Source: Streptomyces sp. 378
Lineage (GTDB): Bacteria > Actinomycetota > Actinomycetes > Streptomycetales > Streptomycetaceae
DNA length: 64,000 nt
Assembly: GCF_030124145.1 (NCBI RefSeq)
Contig: NZ_JASKMS010000011.1
Location: 62,001-126,000, forward strand
Reading direction: 5' to 3'
Under the pieces are notes generated by a model that searched no databases, had not been told where the DNA came from, and was given only the letters and a program-made list of their open reading frames with translations. Numbering within the stretch: position 1 is the stretch's first letter; each line of letters starts with the position of its first letter. Positions 48,483 to 55,937 of this stretch are shown here, in pieces. The position numbers were made by a program, and so were the translations under genes.

Positions 48483-49323
48483 TCCTGACACCAAGGCCGG
48501 CTGGGTCCCGGAGGCCGACGAGGTCGACGAAGAAGAGGAGATGCCGCTCTCTCTTCGCCTGTCGATAGCGGACACCCTGACGCTCGGCAACGCCACGTGC
48601 GGCTTCATGGCGGTGTACTTCACCACCACCGGCATCCTGATCCCGCACCTCACGGGCAGCCAGGAGACCGGCATGGCCCGCCACAGCGCGGCCACGGCGG
48701 TCATCCTCATGCTCTGCGCGGCGGTCTTCGACCTCTTCGACGGTCTGGTGGCGCGCAAGCTGCGCTCCTCTCCCATGGGCGCGGAGCTGGACAACCTCTC
48801 CGACCTGATCAGCTTCGGTCTGGCACCGGCGTACTTCGTGCTGGTCTACGGCATGGTGGCGGACGACGCGCACCAGCGGGTGGCCGCGGTCGGGGCGATC
48901 GTCGTCCTGCTGGCGGTGGTGCTGCGGCTCGCCCGGTTCTCGTGCGTCACGGTCAAGGACGGCACCTTCCAGGGCATGCCCTCGCCGTTCGGCGCGCTGA
49001 CGGTCGTGTCCATCGTGCTGCTGGAGCTGCCCTTCGTGGCGACGCTGCTGGCGATCCTGGGGACGGCGTGGCTGATGGTGAGCCGCGTGGAGTACCCCAA
49101 GCCGCGGGGCAGGCTCGCGGTGGCGATGCTGTCGTGGATCGTGCTGGGCATGGGCCTGATGGCGGCCTGGGCCTTCGACGCGCCGAGCGGACAACTGCTC
49201 CTCCAGACGGGGTGTGCGCTGCAGCTGGTCATGGGGGCGGTGATCCCGCTGTTCGCGACGGCCCGGCGGGTGAACAACTTCCGCGACAACCGACGGGAAG
49301 CACGCGCGGCACAGCTGCCGTGA
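48469..49323 (+). CDS. pssA: CDP-diacylglycerol-serine O-phosphatidyltransferase
   Basis: A 284-residue multispanning CDP-alcohol phosphatidyltransferase. The family signature is complete: DLFDGLVAR, then GAELDNLSD (D-x2-DG-x2-AR-x8-G-x3-D-x3-D). About seven hydrophobic segments are visible, starting with GNATCGFMAVYFTTTGILI. The first 28 residues are acidic (EADEVDEEEEM). It joins CDP-diacylglycerol and serine to give phosphatidylserine, the substrate of Psd encoded just upstream. The start appears to be TTG 48469, with GGAG 13 nt upstream inside psd; a GTG two codons later is the alternative. Genes overlap by 14 nt and are surely cotranscribed. Confidence 0.92.
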   Translation: MTVIDPDTKAGWVPEADEVDEEEEMPLSLRLSIADTLTLGNATCGFMAVYFTTTGILIPHLTGSQETGMARHSAATAVILMLCAAVFDLFDGLVARKLRSSPMGAELDNLSDLISFGLAPAYFVLVYGMVADDAHQRVAAVGAIVVLLAVVLRLARFSCVTVKDGTFQGMPSPFGALTVVSIVLLELPFVATLLAILGTAWLMVSRVEYPKPRGRLAVAMLSWIVLGMGLMAAWAFDAPSGQLLLQTGCALQLVMGAVIPLFATARRVNNFRDNRREARAAQLP

Positions 49324-49340
49324 CCTCGTTCCTCCACTGA

Positions 49341-49380
49341 CGGGTGTGGCCCGGGCCTTCGAAGGCCCGGGCCACACCCG
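49341..49380 (+). terminator. Perfect 40-bp palindrome terminator after pssA
   Basis: The stretch 49341-49380 is a perfect palindrome: CGGGTGTGGCCCGGGCCTTC followed by its exact complement, then TTT. It starts 17 nt past the pssA stop. Confidence 0.9.
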
Positions 49381-49410
49381 TTTCGCGTCAAGGGCATCCT
49401 CTTCTTGCCC

Positions 49411-49633
49411 TTGACCGGTCAACCACCTCTGGTGGACCCATGAGTGCTCCCCGCGCCCGAGGACGGACGATCCGTGCACCGCCCACCCGGCCCAGCAGCC
49501 GATCGACCCCGCCCGCTTCTCCGTACCGGACCTCTCCGCGGGCTCTCGACATGTGGTGCGCGGTCCTGGCGGTCAGCTCCCACACCAGCGAGTGGCCCGC
49601 GCCGGCGAGGCCGCATCCCCCTGTCGTGACGGC
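49411..49633. other. Gene-poor stretch with two adjacent dyads
   Basis: The perfect 12-bp palindrome TTGACCGGTCAA (49411-49422) is directly followed by CCACC-TCT-GGTGG (49423-49435). No well-supported gene lies between the pssA terminator and the glycerate kinase stop; frames open here are Arg/Pro-rich and run into the antisense of the kinase gene. The dyads may be an operator for an unrecognised transcript or a second terminator. Confidence 0.45.
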
Positions 49634-50794
49634 TCAGGTCAGGAAGTCCCGCGCGATCCGTTCCGCGACCCGTTCCAGGATCGGCCCCGCCTCGGCGATG
49701 CACTTCGCCACGTCCGGTTCCGCGTCCGTCAGGGGGTAGGCCCGGCGGATGCCGGCGCGGCCCAGGGTCTGGGGCGGCAGGGCGAGGCGGCCGCAGACGG
49801 CCACGACGTCCTTGTCGGCGGCACGGGCCGCCGCGGCGACGCCCGCCGGGGCCTTGCCGTGGAGGGTCTGCTCGTCGAGGGACCCCTCGCCGGTGATGAC
49901 CAGGTCGGCACGGTCCAGTGCGGGGGCGAAGCCCAGGACGTCGAGCATCACCTCGATGCCGGGGCGGAAGCGGGCGCCCAGCAGCAGGGCGCCGTAGCCG
50001 ATGCCGCCCGCCGCGCCCGCGCCGGGCGAGGCCGCGTACGCGGCGGCCCGCGGTCCGGCCGGTCCTTCCAGCACCTCGGCGAAGTGCGCGAGGGCGCTGT
50101 CCAGGGCCTTCACGTCGTCCGGAGAAGCGCCCTTCTGCGGGCCGTAGACCGCGGGTGCGCCCTTCGGGCCGGTCAGCGGATTGTCGACGTCACTCGCGAG
50201 GACCAGCTCGACCTCGCCGAGGCGCGGGTCGAGTCCCGACAGGTCGGCGGTGGCCAGCCCGGCGAGTCCGCCGCCGCCCGGGGGCACCGGCTCCCCGTCT
50301 GCGTCCAGGAGCCGGGCGCCCAGCGCGGACAGCATCCCGGCGCCGCCGTCGGTGGTGGCGCTGCCGCCGACCCCGAAGACGATCGTGCGGGCGCCCGCGT
50401 CCAGGGCGGCCCGCAGGAGCTCGCCGGAGCCGTACGTGGACGCCGTGAGGGGGGCGAAGACCCCGGCGGGCAGCCGCTGCAGCCCGCTCGCCTCGGCCAT
50501 CTCCACGACCGCGGTGCCCTCGCGCAGCGCGAACGCCGCCGTCACCTCCTCGCCGAGGGGACCGGCGACCCGTACCTCCCGGCGTTCGAACCCGGCCGCG
50601 ACCGCCGCGGCCACGGTCCCGTCGCCACCGTCGGCCACGGGCAGCGCCTCGACCTCGAGGTCCGGCAGGACCCGGCGCAGCCCGGCCGTGATCCGCTCGG
50701 CGACCTCCACGGCCGTCAGCGACCCCTTGAACTTGTCCGCGGCGACGAGCACCCGCTGTGCCTTCCGGGTACCGCTCACTGCAGCGTCCGCCAC
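49634..50794 (-). CDS. glxK: Glycerate kinase (GlxK/GarK family)
   Basis: A 386-residue glycerate kinase: RVLVAADKFKGSLTAVEVAERITAGLRRVLPDLEVEALPVADGGDGTVAAAVAAG, VVEMAEASGLQRLPAG, STYGSGELLRAALDAGARTIVFGVGGSATTDGGAGMLSALGARLLD, VLASDVDNPLTGPKGAPAVYGPQKGA and DLVITGEGSLDEQTLHGKAPAGVA. All family blocks are present. It phosphorylates D-glycerate from glyoxylate or allantoin breakdown. I prefer GTG 50792-50794, which has GGGGAG about 6 nt upstream; a GTG two codons earlier lies too close to it. A link to glyoxylate made by the ethylmalonyl-CoA pathway is plausible. Confidence 0.92.
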   Translation of the reverse strand: MADAAVSGTRKAQRVLVAADKFKGSLTAVEVAERITAGLRRVLPDLEVEALPVADGGDGTVAAAVAAGFERREVRVAGPLGEEVTAAFALREGTAVVEMAEASGLQRLPAGVFAPLTASTYGSGELLRAALDAGARTIVFGVGGSATTDGGAGMLSALGARLLDADGEPVPPGGGGLAGLATADLSGLDPRLGEVELVLASDVDNPLTGPKGAPAVYGPQKGASPDDVKALDSALAHFAEVLEGPAGPRAAAYAASPGAGAAGGIGYGALLLGARFRPGIEVMLDVLGFAPALDRADLVITGEGSLDEQTLHGKAPAGVAAAARAADKDVVAVCGRLALPPQTLGRAGIRRAYPLTDAEPDVAKCIAEAGPILERVAERIARDFLT

Positions 50795-50957
50795 TTGCAC
50801 TCCCCTTGCTCTCCGGGCCCTCACGCACGTCAGGGCCAGTCGCGCCGCTGTGACCTTAACCGCAGGACGACCCGGCCGTCAGCACGTGCCCATCTCCTGG
50901 ACTTACGGCTCCCGCCCCGCAGACGGGTGGATCGCGCGAAACGGGTAGACCGTAACC

Positions 50958-52028
50958 ATGGCCCTTGCGCACACCGAGACGGACCTGGCCGACCGCGTTC
51001 TCGGCGGCTGGACGGGCCGCATCGCGGGCAACATGCTCGGCAAACCCGTCGAACAGGGCGAGATCTGGTCGCGCGACCGCATCGACCGCTACCTCAGACG
51101 GGCCGCCGCCCTGCCCCTGACCGACTACCTGCCCGAGCCCACCGGCGACGAGGCGACCGCGCTGCGCCCCGAGTGGCGCCAGTGCGTGCGCGGCCGCATC
51201 CACGGCAGTTGCCGTGACGACGACGTCGACTACGCGATTCTCGGCCTCGACCTGCTGGAGACGCACGGATTTGGCTTCAGCACCGAACAGGTCGGCGACC
51301 TGTGGTTGCTGCGGCTGCCGTACCTGCAGACGTTCACCGCCGAACGGGCCGCCTACCGCAACCTCACGGGCGGGCTGAAGCCGCCGTTGACCGCGACGTA
51401 CGACAACCCGTACCAGGAGTGGATCGGCGCCCTCATCCGCGCCGACATCTTCGGCTGGACCTGCCCCGGCGACCCGCGCCGGGCCGCTTCGCTCGCCCGG
51501 CGGGACGCGGTGCTGTCGCACACCGGCAACGGGGTCTACGGGGCGATGTGGGCGGCGGCGCTGATCGCTGCGGCGTTCACGGCACCCACCGTGCGCCGGG
51601 CCGTCGACGAGGCCCTGGCCGTGATCCCGGCGAGCTGCCGCCTCGCCCGCACGGTGCGCCGGGTGGTCTCACTGCACGGCACCCGGCTGTCCTGGGAGGA
51701 CACGCTCAGCACGGTCGCCGAGGAGACGGCCGGGATGGGCTGGATCCACACCGTGCCGAACGCGGCCGTCCTCACCGCCGGCCTGCTCCACGGCGACGGC
51801 GACTTCGCCCGCACCATCACCCTGACCGTCCGGGGCGGCCTGGACACCGACTCCAACGGCGCGACCGCGGGATCGGTGGCCGGTGTGTTCGGCGGGGCAC
51901 GGGCCATCCCCGACCAGTGGAAGGCCCCGCTGGAGGACCGGGTGCGCAGTGCGGTGTTCGGCTTCGACGGGGTGCGGATCAGCGAACTGGCGGAGCGGAC
52001 GCTGCGGCTGGCGGAACCGGCGGCCTGA
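50958..52028 (+). CDS. ADP-ribosylglycohydrolase-family protein
   Basis: A 356-residue DraG/ADP-ribosylhydrolase fold: ADRVLGGWTGRIAGNMLGKPVEQGEIW, the metal cluster CRDDDVDYAILGLDLLE (in place of the usual GxxTDDT), DIFGWTCPGDPRRAASLARRDAVLSHTGNGVYGAMWAAALIAAAF, and the second metal site RGGLDTDSNGATAGSVAGVFGGARAIP. These enzymes remove ADP-ribose from proteins or nucleosides. It is encoded close to a Nudix hydrolase and a sirtuin on the same strand, which together suggest NAD/ADP-ribose chemistry. ATG start; the glycerate kinase gene diverges from it. Confidence 0.9.
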   Translation: MALAHTETDLADRVLGGWTGRIAGNMLGKPVEQGEIWSRDRIDRYLRRAAALPLTDYLPEPTGDEATALRPEWRQCVRGRIHGSCRDDDVDYAILGLDLLETHGFGFSTEQVGDLWLLRLPYLQTFTAERAAYRNLTGGLKPPLTATYDNPYQEWIGALIRADIFGWTCPGDPRRAASLARRDAVLSHTGNGVYGAMWAAALIAAAFTAPTVRRAVDEALAVIPASCRLARTVRRVVSLHGTRLSWEDTLSTVAEETAGMGWIHTVPNAAVLTAGLLHGDGDFARTITLTVRGGLDTDSNGATAGSVAGVFGGARAIPDQWKAPLEDRVRSAVFGFDGVRISELAERTLRLAEPAA

Positions 52029-52070
52029 GCGGCCGGGGGCGAAGCGGGCCGCGGTGGTTACCCTGCACCG

Positions 52071-52565
52071 GTGACTTCCTCTCCTGATTACGCCGCCTAC
52101 ATCGCGTCCCTGCCCCGCGTCCTGGCCGGCGCCGCCGCGCTGTTCCGGGACGACGAGGGCCGTGTCCTGCTGGTCGAGCCCAACTACCGGGAGGGCTGGG
52201 CGCTGCCCGGCGGCACCGTCGAGTCCGACGACGGCGAGACCCCGCGGCAGGGCGCGCGGCGCGAGACGGCCGAGGAGATCGGCCTCGACCGTGAGCTCGG
52301 CCGGCTGCTGGCGGTGGACTGGGTGCCGGGCTCGGGCCGCCCGCCCCTGGTGGCGTACCTCTACGACGGCGGGGTGCTGAGCGAGGACGAGCTGAAGGCG
52401 ATCCGCCTCCAGGAGGAGGAGCTGCTGTCCTGGCGGCTGGTCGCGCGCGGGGAACTGGCCGAGTACCTGCCGGGCGCCCTCGGCGGGCGCGTCCTGGCCG
52501 CCCTCGACGCCCTGGCGGACGGCTCGGGGACGGCAGAGCTGGAGAACGGCCGGCGGGTGTACTGA
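52071..52565 (+). CDS. Nudix hydrolase
   Basis: A 164-residue Nudix protein: RVLAGAAALFRDDEGRVLLVEPNYREGWALPGGTVESDDGETPRQGARRETAEEIGLDRELGRLLAVDWV. The RRETAEEIG end of the Nudix box carries the metal-binding Glu residues; two extra residues sit between GGTVE and GE compared with the consensus. Substrate (nucleoside diphosphate linked to a moiety X, perhaps ADP-ribose) is unproven. GTG start 52071, 42 nt after the ADP-ribosylglycohydrolase stop, so probably one transcript with it. Confidence 0.88.
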   Translation: MTSSPDYAAYIASLPRVLAGAAALFRDDEGRVLLVEPNYREGWALPGGTVESDDGETPRQGARRETAEEIGLDRELGRLLAVDWVPGSGRPPLVAYLYDGGVLSEDELKAIRLQEEELLSWRLVARGELAEYLPGALGGRVLAALDALADGSGTAELENGRRVY

Positions 52566-52645
52566 CGGGTCCGCAGGCGCCCCCCCTCGGCACCCCGTTC
52601 GATATCCGCTCGCCGGCGCACCGCGGCCCGCCTACCCTCGGTGCC

Positions 52646-53401
52646 ATGGCCAAGCCCCTCGTCGCCCTGCTCACCGGTGCGGGTGTCAGCACCGACTCCG
52701 GGATTCCGGACTACCGCGGACCGAACGGGCTGTGGCGGCGGGATCCGGAGGCCGAGAAGCTCGTCACTTACGCGTACTACATGGGTGACCCGGAGATCCG
52801 CCGCCGGTCGTGGCGCATGCGGCTGGAGAACCACGCGCTGCGTCCCGAGCCCAACGCCGCGCACCGGGCGGTGGCGGAGCTGGAGCGGTCCGGGGTGCCG
52901 GTGCGGGTGATCACGCAGAACGTGGACGGGCTGCACCAACTCGCCGGGATGCCCGACCGCAAGGTGCTCGAACTGCACGGCACGGCACGGCGTTTCGTCT
53001 GCACCGGCTGCCCTGCCCGCGGCCCGATGGAGGACGCGCTGGCCCGGGTCGAGGCCGGTGAGGAGGATCCGCCGTGCCGGGAGTGCGGCCGGATCCTGAA
53101 GTCGGCGACGGTCATGTTCGGCGAGCGGCTCGACCCCGTCGTCCTCGGCGAAGCGGCGGCCGTCAGCAAGGCCTGCCAGGTCTTCGTCGCGGCCGGCACC
53201 AGCCTCCAGGTCCAGCCCGCGGCGGGCCTCGCCGGTGTCGCCGCCGACCACGGCGCCCGCCTGATCGTCGTCAACGCCGAGCCGACCCCCTACGACGACC
53301 GTGCCGACGAGATCGTCCGCGATCCCATCGGCACGGCCCTGCCGGAGCTGCTGCGCCGTCTCACGACCGGGGCGAGCCCCGCAGGCCCTCCAGGCGCGTG
53401 A
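52646..53401 (+). CDS. Sirtuin (NAD-dependent protein deacylase)
   Basis: A 251-residue Sir2 protein: LVALLTGAGVSTDSGIPDYRGPNGLWRRDPEAEKLVTYAYYM (NAD pocket GAGxSxxSGIPDYRG), VRVITQNVDGLHQLAGMPDRKVLELHGTARRFVCTGC (catalytic His in ELHG), and zinc cysteines in FVCTGC and PPCRECG. VMFGERLD, VAAGTSLQVQPAAGL and IVVNAEPTPYDDRAD complete it. The YAYYMGDPEIRRRSWRMRLEN segment is class-specific. It removes acyl groups from lysines using NAD. ATG 52646. Third in a short run of NAD/ADP-ribose-related genes. Confidence 0.93.
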   Translation: MAKPLVALLTGAGVSTDSGIPDYRGPNGLWRRDPEAEKLVTYAYYMGDPEIRRRSWRMRLENHALRPEPNAAHRAVAELERSGVPVRVITQNVDGLHQLAGMPDRKVLELHGTARRFVCTGCPARGPMEDALARVEAGEEDPPCRECGRILKSATVMFGERLDPVVLGEAAAVSKACQVFVAAGTSLQVQPAAGLAGVAADHGARLIVVNAEPTPYDDRADEIVRDPIGTALPELLRRLTTGASPAGPPGA

Positions 53402-53412
53402 GCGGGGCTGCG

Positions 53413-53434
53413 CTGTTCCAGGGGGTCAGAACAG
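53413..53434. terminator. Weak hairpin between convergent sirtuin and ogt genes
   Basis: CTGTTC (53413-53418) pairs with GAACAG (53429-53434), with partial G/C extension outward. It spans the ogt stop and lies 12 nt after the sirtuin stop. Confidence 0.4.
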
Positions 53435-53908
53435 TGCGGCTCCGCGTTCGAAGTCCAGCAGGCGCTGCTTGCGTTCCAGGCCTCCCCCGTATCCCGTGAG
53501 ACCGCCGTTCGCGCCGATGACGCGGTGGCAGGGGATGATGATGCCGATGGGGTTGCGGCCGTTGGCCAGGCCGACCGCGCGGGAGGCGTGGGGAGTGCCG
53601 AGGGTGTCGGCGAGCCGGCCGTAGGTGCGCGTCTCGCCGTAGGGGATGCGGCGCAGCTGGTCCCAGACGGCGCGCTGGAACGGGGTGCCGTGCAGGCGCA
53701 GCGGGACGGTGAACTCCTTGAGCTCGCCCGCGAAGTAGGCCTTGAGCTGTTCCTCGGCCTCCGTGAACAGGGTGGGGTCGCGGGGGCCGAAGGTCTCCTC
53801 CGGGGGGCGGTGGCGCTGGCCGGTCATGTAGAGGCCGCACAGGACGCCGTCGTCGGCGACGAGGGTGAGCGGGCCGTACGGGCTGTCGGTCACGGTGTGC
53901 TGCTTCAT
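53426..53908 (-). CDS. ogt: Methylated-DNA-protein cysteine methyltransferase (Ogt)
   Basis: A 160-residue suicide repair protein: the N-terminal domain (TDSPYGPLTLVADDGVLCGLYM) and the C-terminal domain FQRAVWDQLRRIPYGETRTYGRLADTLGTPHASRAVGLANGRNPIGIIIPCHRVIGANGGLTGYGGGLERKQRLLDFE. The IPCHRV box has acceptor Cys127, and the Arg finger is in HASRAVG. It reverses O6-alkylguanine and O4-alkylthymine. It lies 9 nt after the Ada/AlkA gene and is certainly cotranscribed with it. Confidence 0.95.
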   Translation of the reverse strand: MKQHTVTDSPYGPLTLVADDGVLCGLYMTGQRHRPPEETFGPRDPTLFTEAEEQLKAYFAGELKEFTVPLRLHGTPFQRAVWDQLRRIPYGETRTYGRLADTLGTPHASRAVGLANGRNPIGIIIPCHRVIGANGGLTGYGGGLERKQRLLDFERGAALF

Positions 53909-53917
53909 CGAAGGTCC

Positions 53918-55399
53918 CTATACCGGAAGGAAGTTGATCGGGTGGCTGTCGGTGGCCCAGAGGTACTGGACCGCGTAGGCCCGCCACGGGCGCCAGGCCA
54001 CGGCGCGTGCGGTGAGCGCGGCCGGGGTGGACGGCAGGCCCAGTTCCCGGGCGGCTCGGCGGATGCCGAGGTCGGTGGGGAGGAAGGCGTCGGGGTCGCC
54101 GAGGGCGCGCATGGCGAGGACGTCCGCCGTCCAGGGGCCGAAGCCGGGCAGGGCGAGGAGCTGGGCGCGAGTCTGCGGCCAGTCGCTCTCCACGCCGAGG
54201 TGGAGCTCGCCCTCGGCGAGGCCGCGGACCAGGGTGGTGAAGGTCGCCCGGCGGGTGCGCGGCATCGCGAGGGTCTCCGGGTCGAGCGCCGCGAGGGCCT
54301 CGGGGGCCGGGAAGAGGTGGGTGAGGCCGCCCTCGGGGTCCTCGACCGGTTCGCCGTGTGCCGTGACCAGGCGGGCCGCGTGGGTGCGGGCGGCGGCGGT
54401 GGAGACCTGCTGGCCGAGTACGGCCCGGACGGCGAACTCGGCCTCGTCGACCGTGCGTGGCACGCGTCGGCCGGGTGCCTTGTCGACCAGGGGCGCCAGG
54501 ACCGGGTCCGTGCGGAGCTGGTCGTCGATGGCGACGGGGTCGGCGTCCAGGTCGAGCAGGCGGCGGCAGCGGCTGATGGCGACGGTCAGGTCGCGTGGGT
54601 CGCTGAGGGTGAGGCGGCAGGCGATGTGGTCCGGGGTGGGCGTGAGGGCCACGATGCCGTGGCCGTACGGGAGGCGCAGGGTGCGGCGGTAGGAGCCGTC
54701 GCGCCACTCCTCCACGCCGGGCACGGCCGTCGCCGCGAGATGGCCGAAGAGGTTGTCGGGATGGAGCGGGGCGCGGAACGGCAGCCGCAGCGCGAGCGCG
54801 CCGGGGGTGCTCGCGCCCTGCCGTTTCGGCGCGCGGGCGCGCAGCTCGCTCGGGGGCAGGGCGAAGACCTCGCGGACCGTGTCGTTGAAGGTGCGGATGG
54901 AGGCGAACCCGGCGGCGAAGGCGATCTGCGCCATGGGCAGGGTGGTCGTCTCGATGAGCAGCCGGGCCGTCTGGGCGCGCTGGGCGCGGGCGAGCGCGAG
55001 GGGGCCCGCGCCCAGTTCGGCGAGCAGTTGCCGTTCGATCTGGCGGCTGCTGTAGCCGAGCCGGCCGGCCAGGCCGGGCACGCCCTCGCGGTCCACGACG
55101 CCGTCGGCGATCAGCCGCATGGCCCGGGCGACGAGGTCGGCGCGCTGGTTCCACTCCGGTGAGCCGGGGCTGGTGTCGGGCCGGCAGCGTTTGCAGGCCC
55201 GGAACCCGGCCTGCTGGCAGGCGGCCGCGCTCGGGTGGAAGACCATGTTCTCCGGCTTGGGCGGCACCACCGGACAGCTGGGACGGCAGTAGATGCCGGT
55301 GGTCAGGACGGCCGTGAAGAACCAGCCGTCGAATCGCGCGTCCTTGGAGCGGACGGCGCGTACGCAGCGCTCGGTGTCGGTGTGCATCCCCATCTGCAT
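53918..55399 (-). CDS. Ada-AlkA fusion: methyl-responsive regulator plus 3-methyladenine glycosylase
   Basis: A 493-residue fusion. Residues 1-75 are an Ada N-domain with zinc cysteines C38, C42, C69 and C72 (IYCRPSCP, ACKRC), the same numbering as E. coli Ada, which supports the ATG at 55397-55399. Residues about 85-180 are an AraC-type DNA-binding domain (LAGRLGYSSRQIERQLLAELGAGPLALARAQRAQTARLLIE). The rest is AlkA: an N-terminal domain, then the helix-hairpin-helix LLALPGFGPWTADVLAMRALGDPDAFLPTDLG with the catalytic Asp. C38 would accept methyl from phosphotriesters and turn on the gene and ogt, while AlkA excises N3-methyladenine. Confidence 0.93.
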   Translation of the reverse strand: MQMGMHTDTERCVRAVRSKDARFDGWFFTAVLTTGIYCRPSCPVVPPKPENMVFHPSAAACQQAGFRACKRCRPDTSPGSPEWNQRADLVARAMRLIADGVVDREGVPGLAGRLGYSSRQIERQLLAELGAGPLALARAQRAQTARLLIETTTLPMAQIAFAAGFASIRTFNDTVREVFALPPSELRARAPKRQGASTPGALALRLPFRAPLHPDNLFGHLAATAVPGVEEWRDGSYRRTLRLPYGHGIVALTPTPDHIACRLTLSDPRDLTVAISRCRRLLDLDADPVAIDDQLRTDPVLAPLVDKAPGRRVPRTVDEAEFAVRAVLGQQVSTAAARTHAARLVTAHGEPVEDPEGGLTHLFPAPEALAALDPETLAMPRTRRATFTTLVRGLAEGELHLGVESDWPQTRAQLLALPGFGPWTADVLAMRALGDPDAFLPTDLGIRRAARELGLPSTPAALTARAVAWRPWRAYAVQYLWATDSHPINFLPV

Positions 55400-55483
55400 G
55401 GGTCCAGCATCCGGCACCGGGCGGCGCGGGGCTGGCGAGAATCCGACATGAACGTGTCCGTGCGGCACCGCCCACCGGCACAG

Positions 55484-55499
55484 ATGAAGATTCATTCAT
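55484..55499. promoter_or_regulatory. Operator-like dyad upstream of the ArsR gene
   Basis: ATGAA (55484-55488) - GATTCA - TTCAT (55495-55499) is an inverted repeat of the ATGAA...TTCAT type bound by SmtB/CzrA-like zinc repressors. It begins 46 bp before the arsR ATG and lies in the 130-bp gap with the divergent ada-alkA gene. Autoregulation is likely. Confidence 0.55.
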
Positions 55500-55529
55500 G
55501 TGTTCGTGCGGGGCCGGTACGATGACGTC

Positions 55530-55892
55530 ATGGGTCATGGAGCCGTCACCCCCGTGCAGGACGCCGGCGAGCGCGTACGCCTGGACGCGGACAACGTCGC
55601 AAAGGTCGCCACCACGCTCCAGGCCCTGTCCACGCCCTCCCGGCTGCTGATCCTGGCGCGGCTGCGCGAAGGCCCGCTGCCGGCCACGGAGCTGGCCGCC
55701 GAGGTGGGCATGGAGCAGTCGGCCTGCTCGCACCAGCTGCGGCTGCTGCGCAACCTGGGACTGGTCGTGGGCGAGCGGCGGGGCCGTTCGGTGGTCTACG
55801 CGCTGCACGACCACCATGTCGCCGAGCTGCTCGACCAGGCCGTCTACCACGTGGAGCATCTGCGTCTGGGGATCAGCGACGCCGCCGACTGA
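55530..55892 (+). CDS. ArsR/SmtB-family repressor with an alpha-5 zinc site
   Basis: A 120-residue winged-helix repressor: ALSTPSRLLILARLREGPLPATELAAEVGMEQSACSHQLRLLRNLGLVVGERRGRSVVYALHDHHVAELLDQAVYHVEH. The recognition helix is EQSACSHQLRLLRNLGLV. The last helix has the full D-x-H-x10-H-x2-H pattern (DHH...YHVEH), the alpha-5 metal site of zinc sensors such as SmtB, CzrA and NmtR. It has no CxC arsenic site. Start ATG 55530. No cation efflux or uptake gene lies next to it, so its target other than itself is elsewhere. Confidence 0.9.
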   Translation: MGHGAVTPVQDAGERVRLDADNVAKVATTLQALSTPSRLLILARLREGPLPATELAAEVGMEQSACSHQLRLLRNLGLVVGERRGRSVVYALHDHHVAELLDQAVYHVEHLRLGISDAAD

Positions 55893-55904
55893 GGCGGCGT
55901 CGCT
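55875..55904 (+). terminator. Stem-loop overlapping the arsR stop
   Basis: AGCGACGCCGCC (55875-55886) pairs exactly with GGCGGCGTCGCT (55893-55904) around the loop GACTGA, which contains the arsR stop codon. No T-run follows. It separates arsR from the convergent GH2 gene. Confidence 0.75.
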
Positions 55905-55937
55905 GTCACACGGCGGGTTCCAGTGCCGCAGCAGGCA

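Noticed and set aside
49388..49703. Small minus- and plus-strand frames between pssA and glycerate kinase
   Set aside because: Arg/Gly/Pro-rich, with no ribosome-binding site tied to a family-like start, and they overlap the kinase end.
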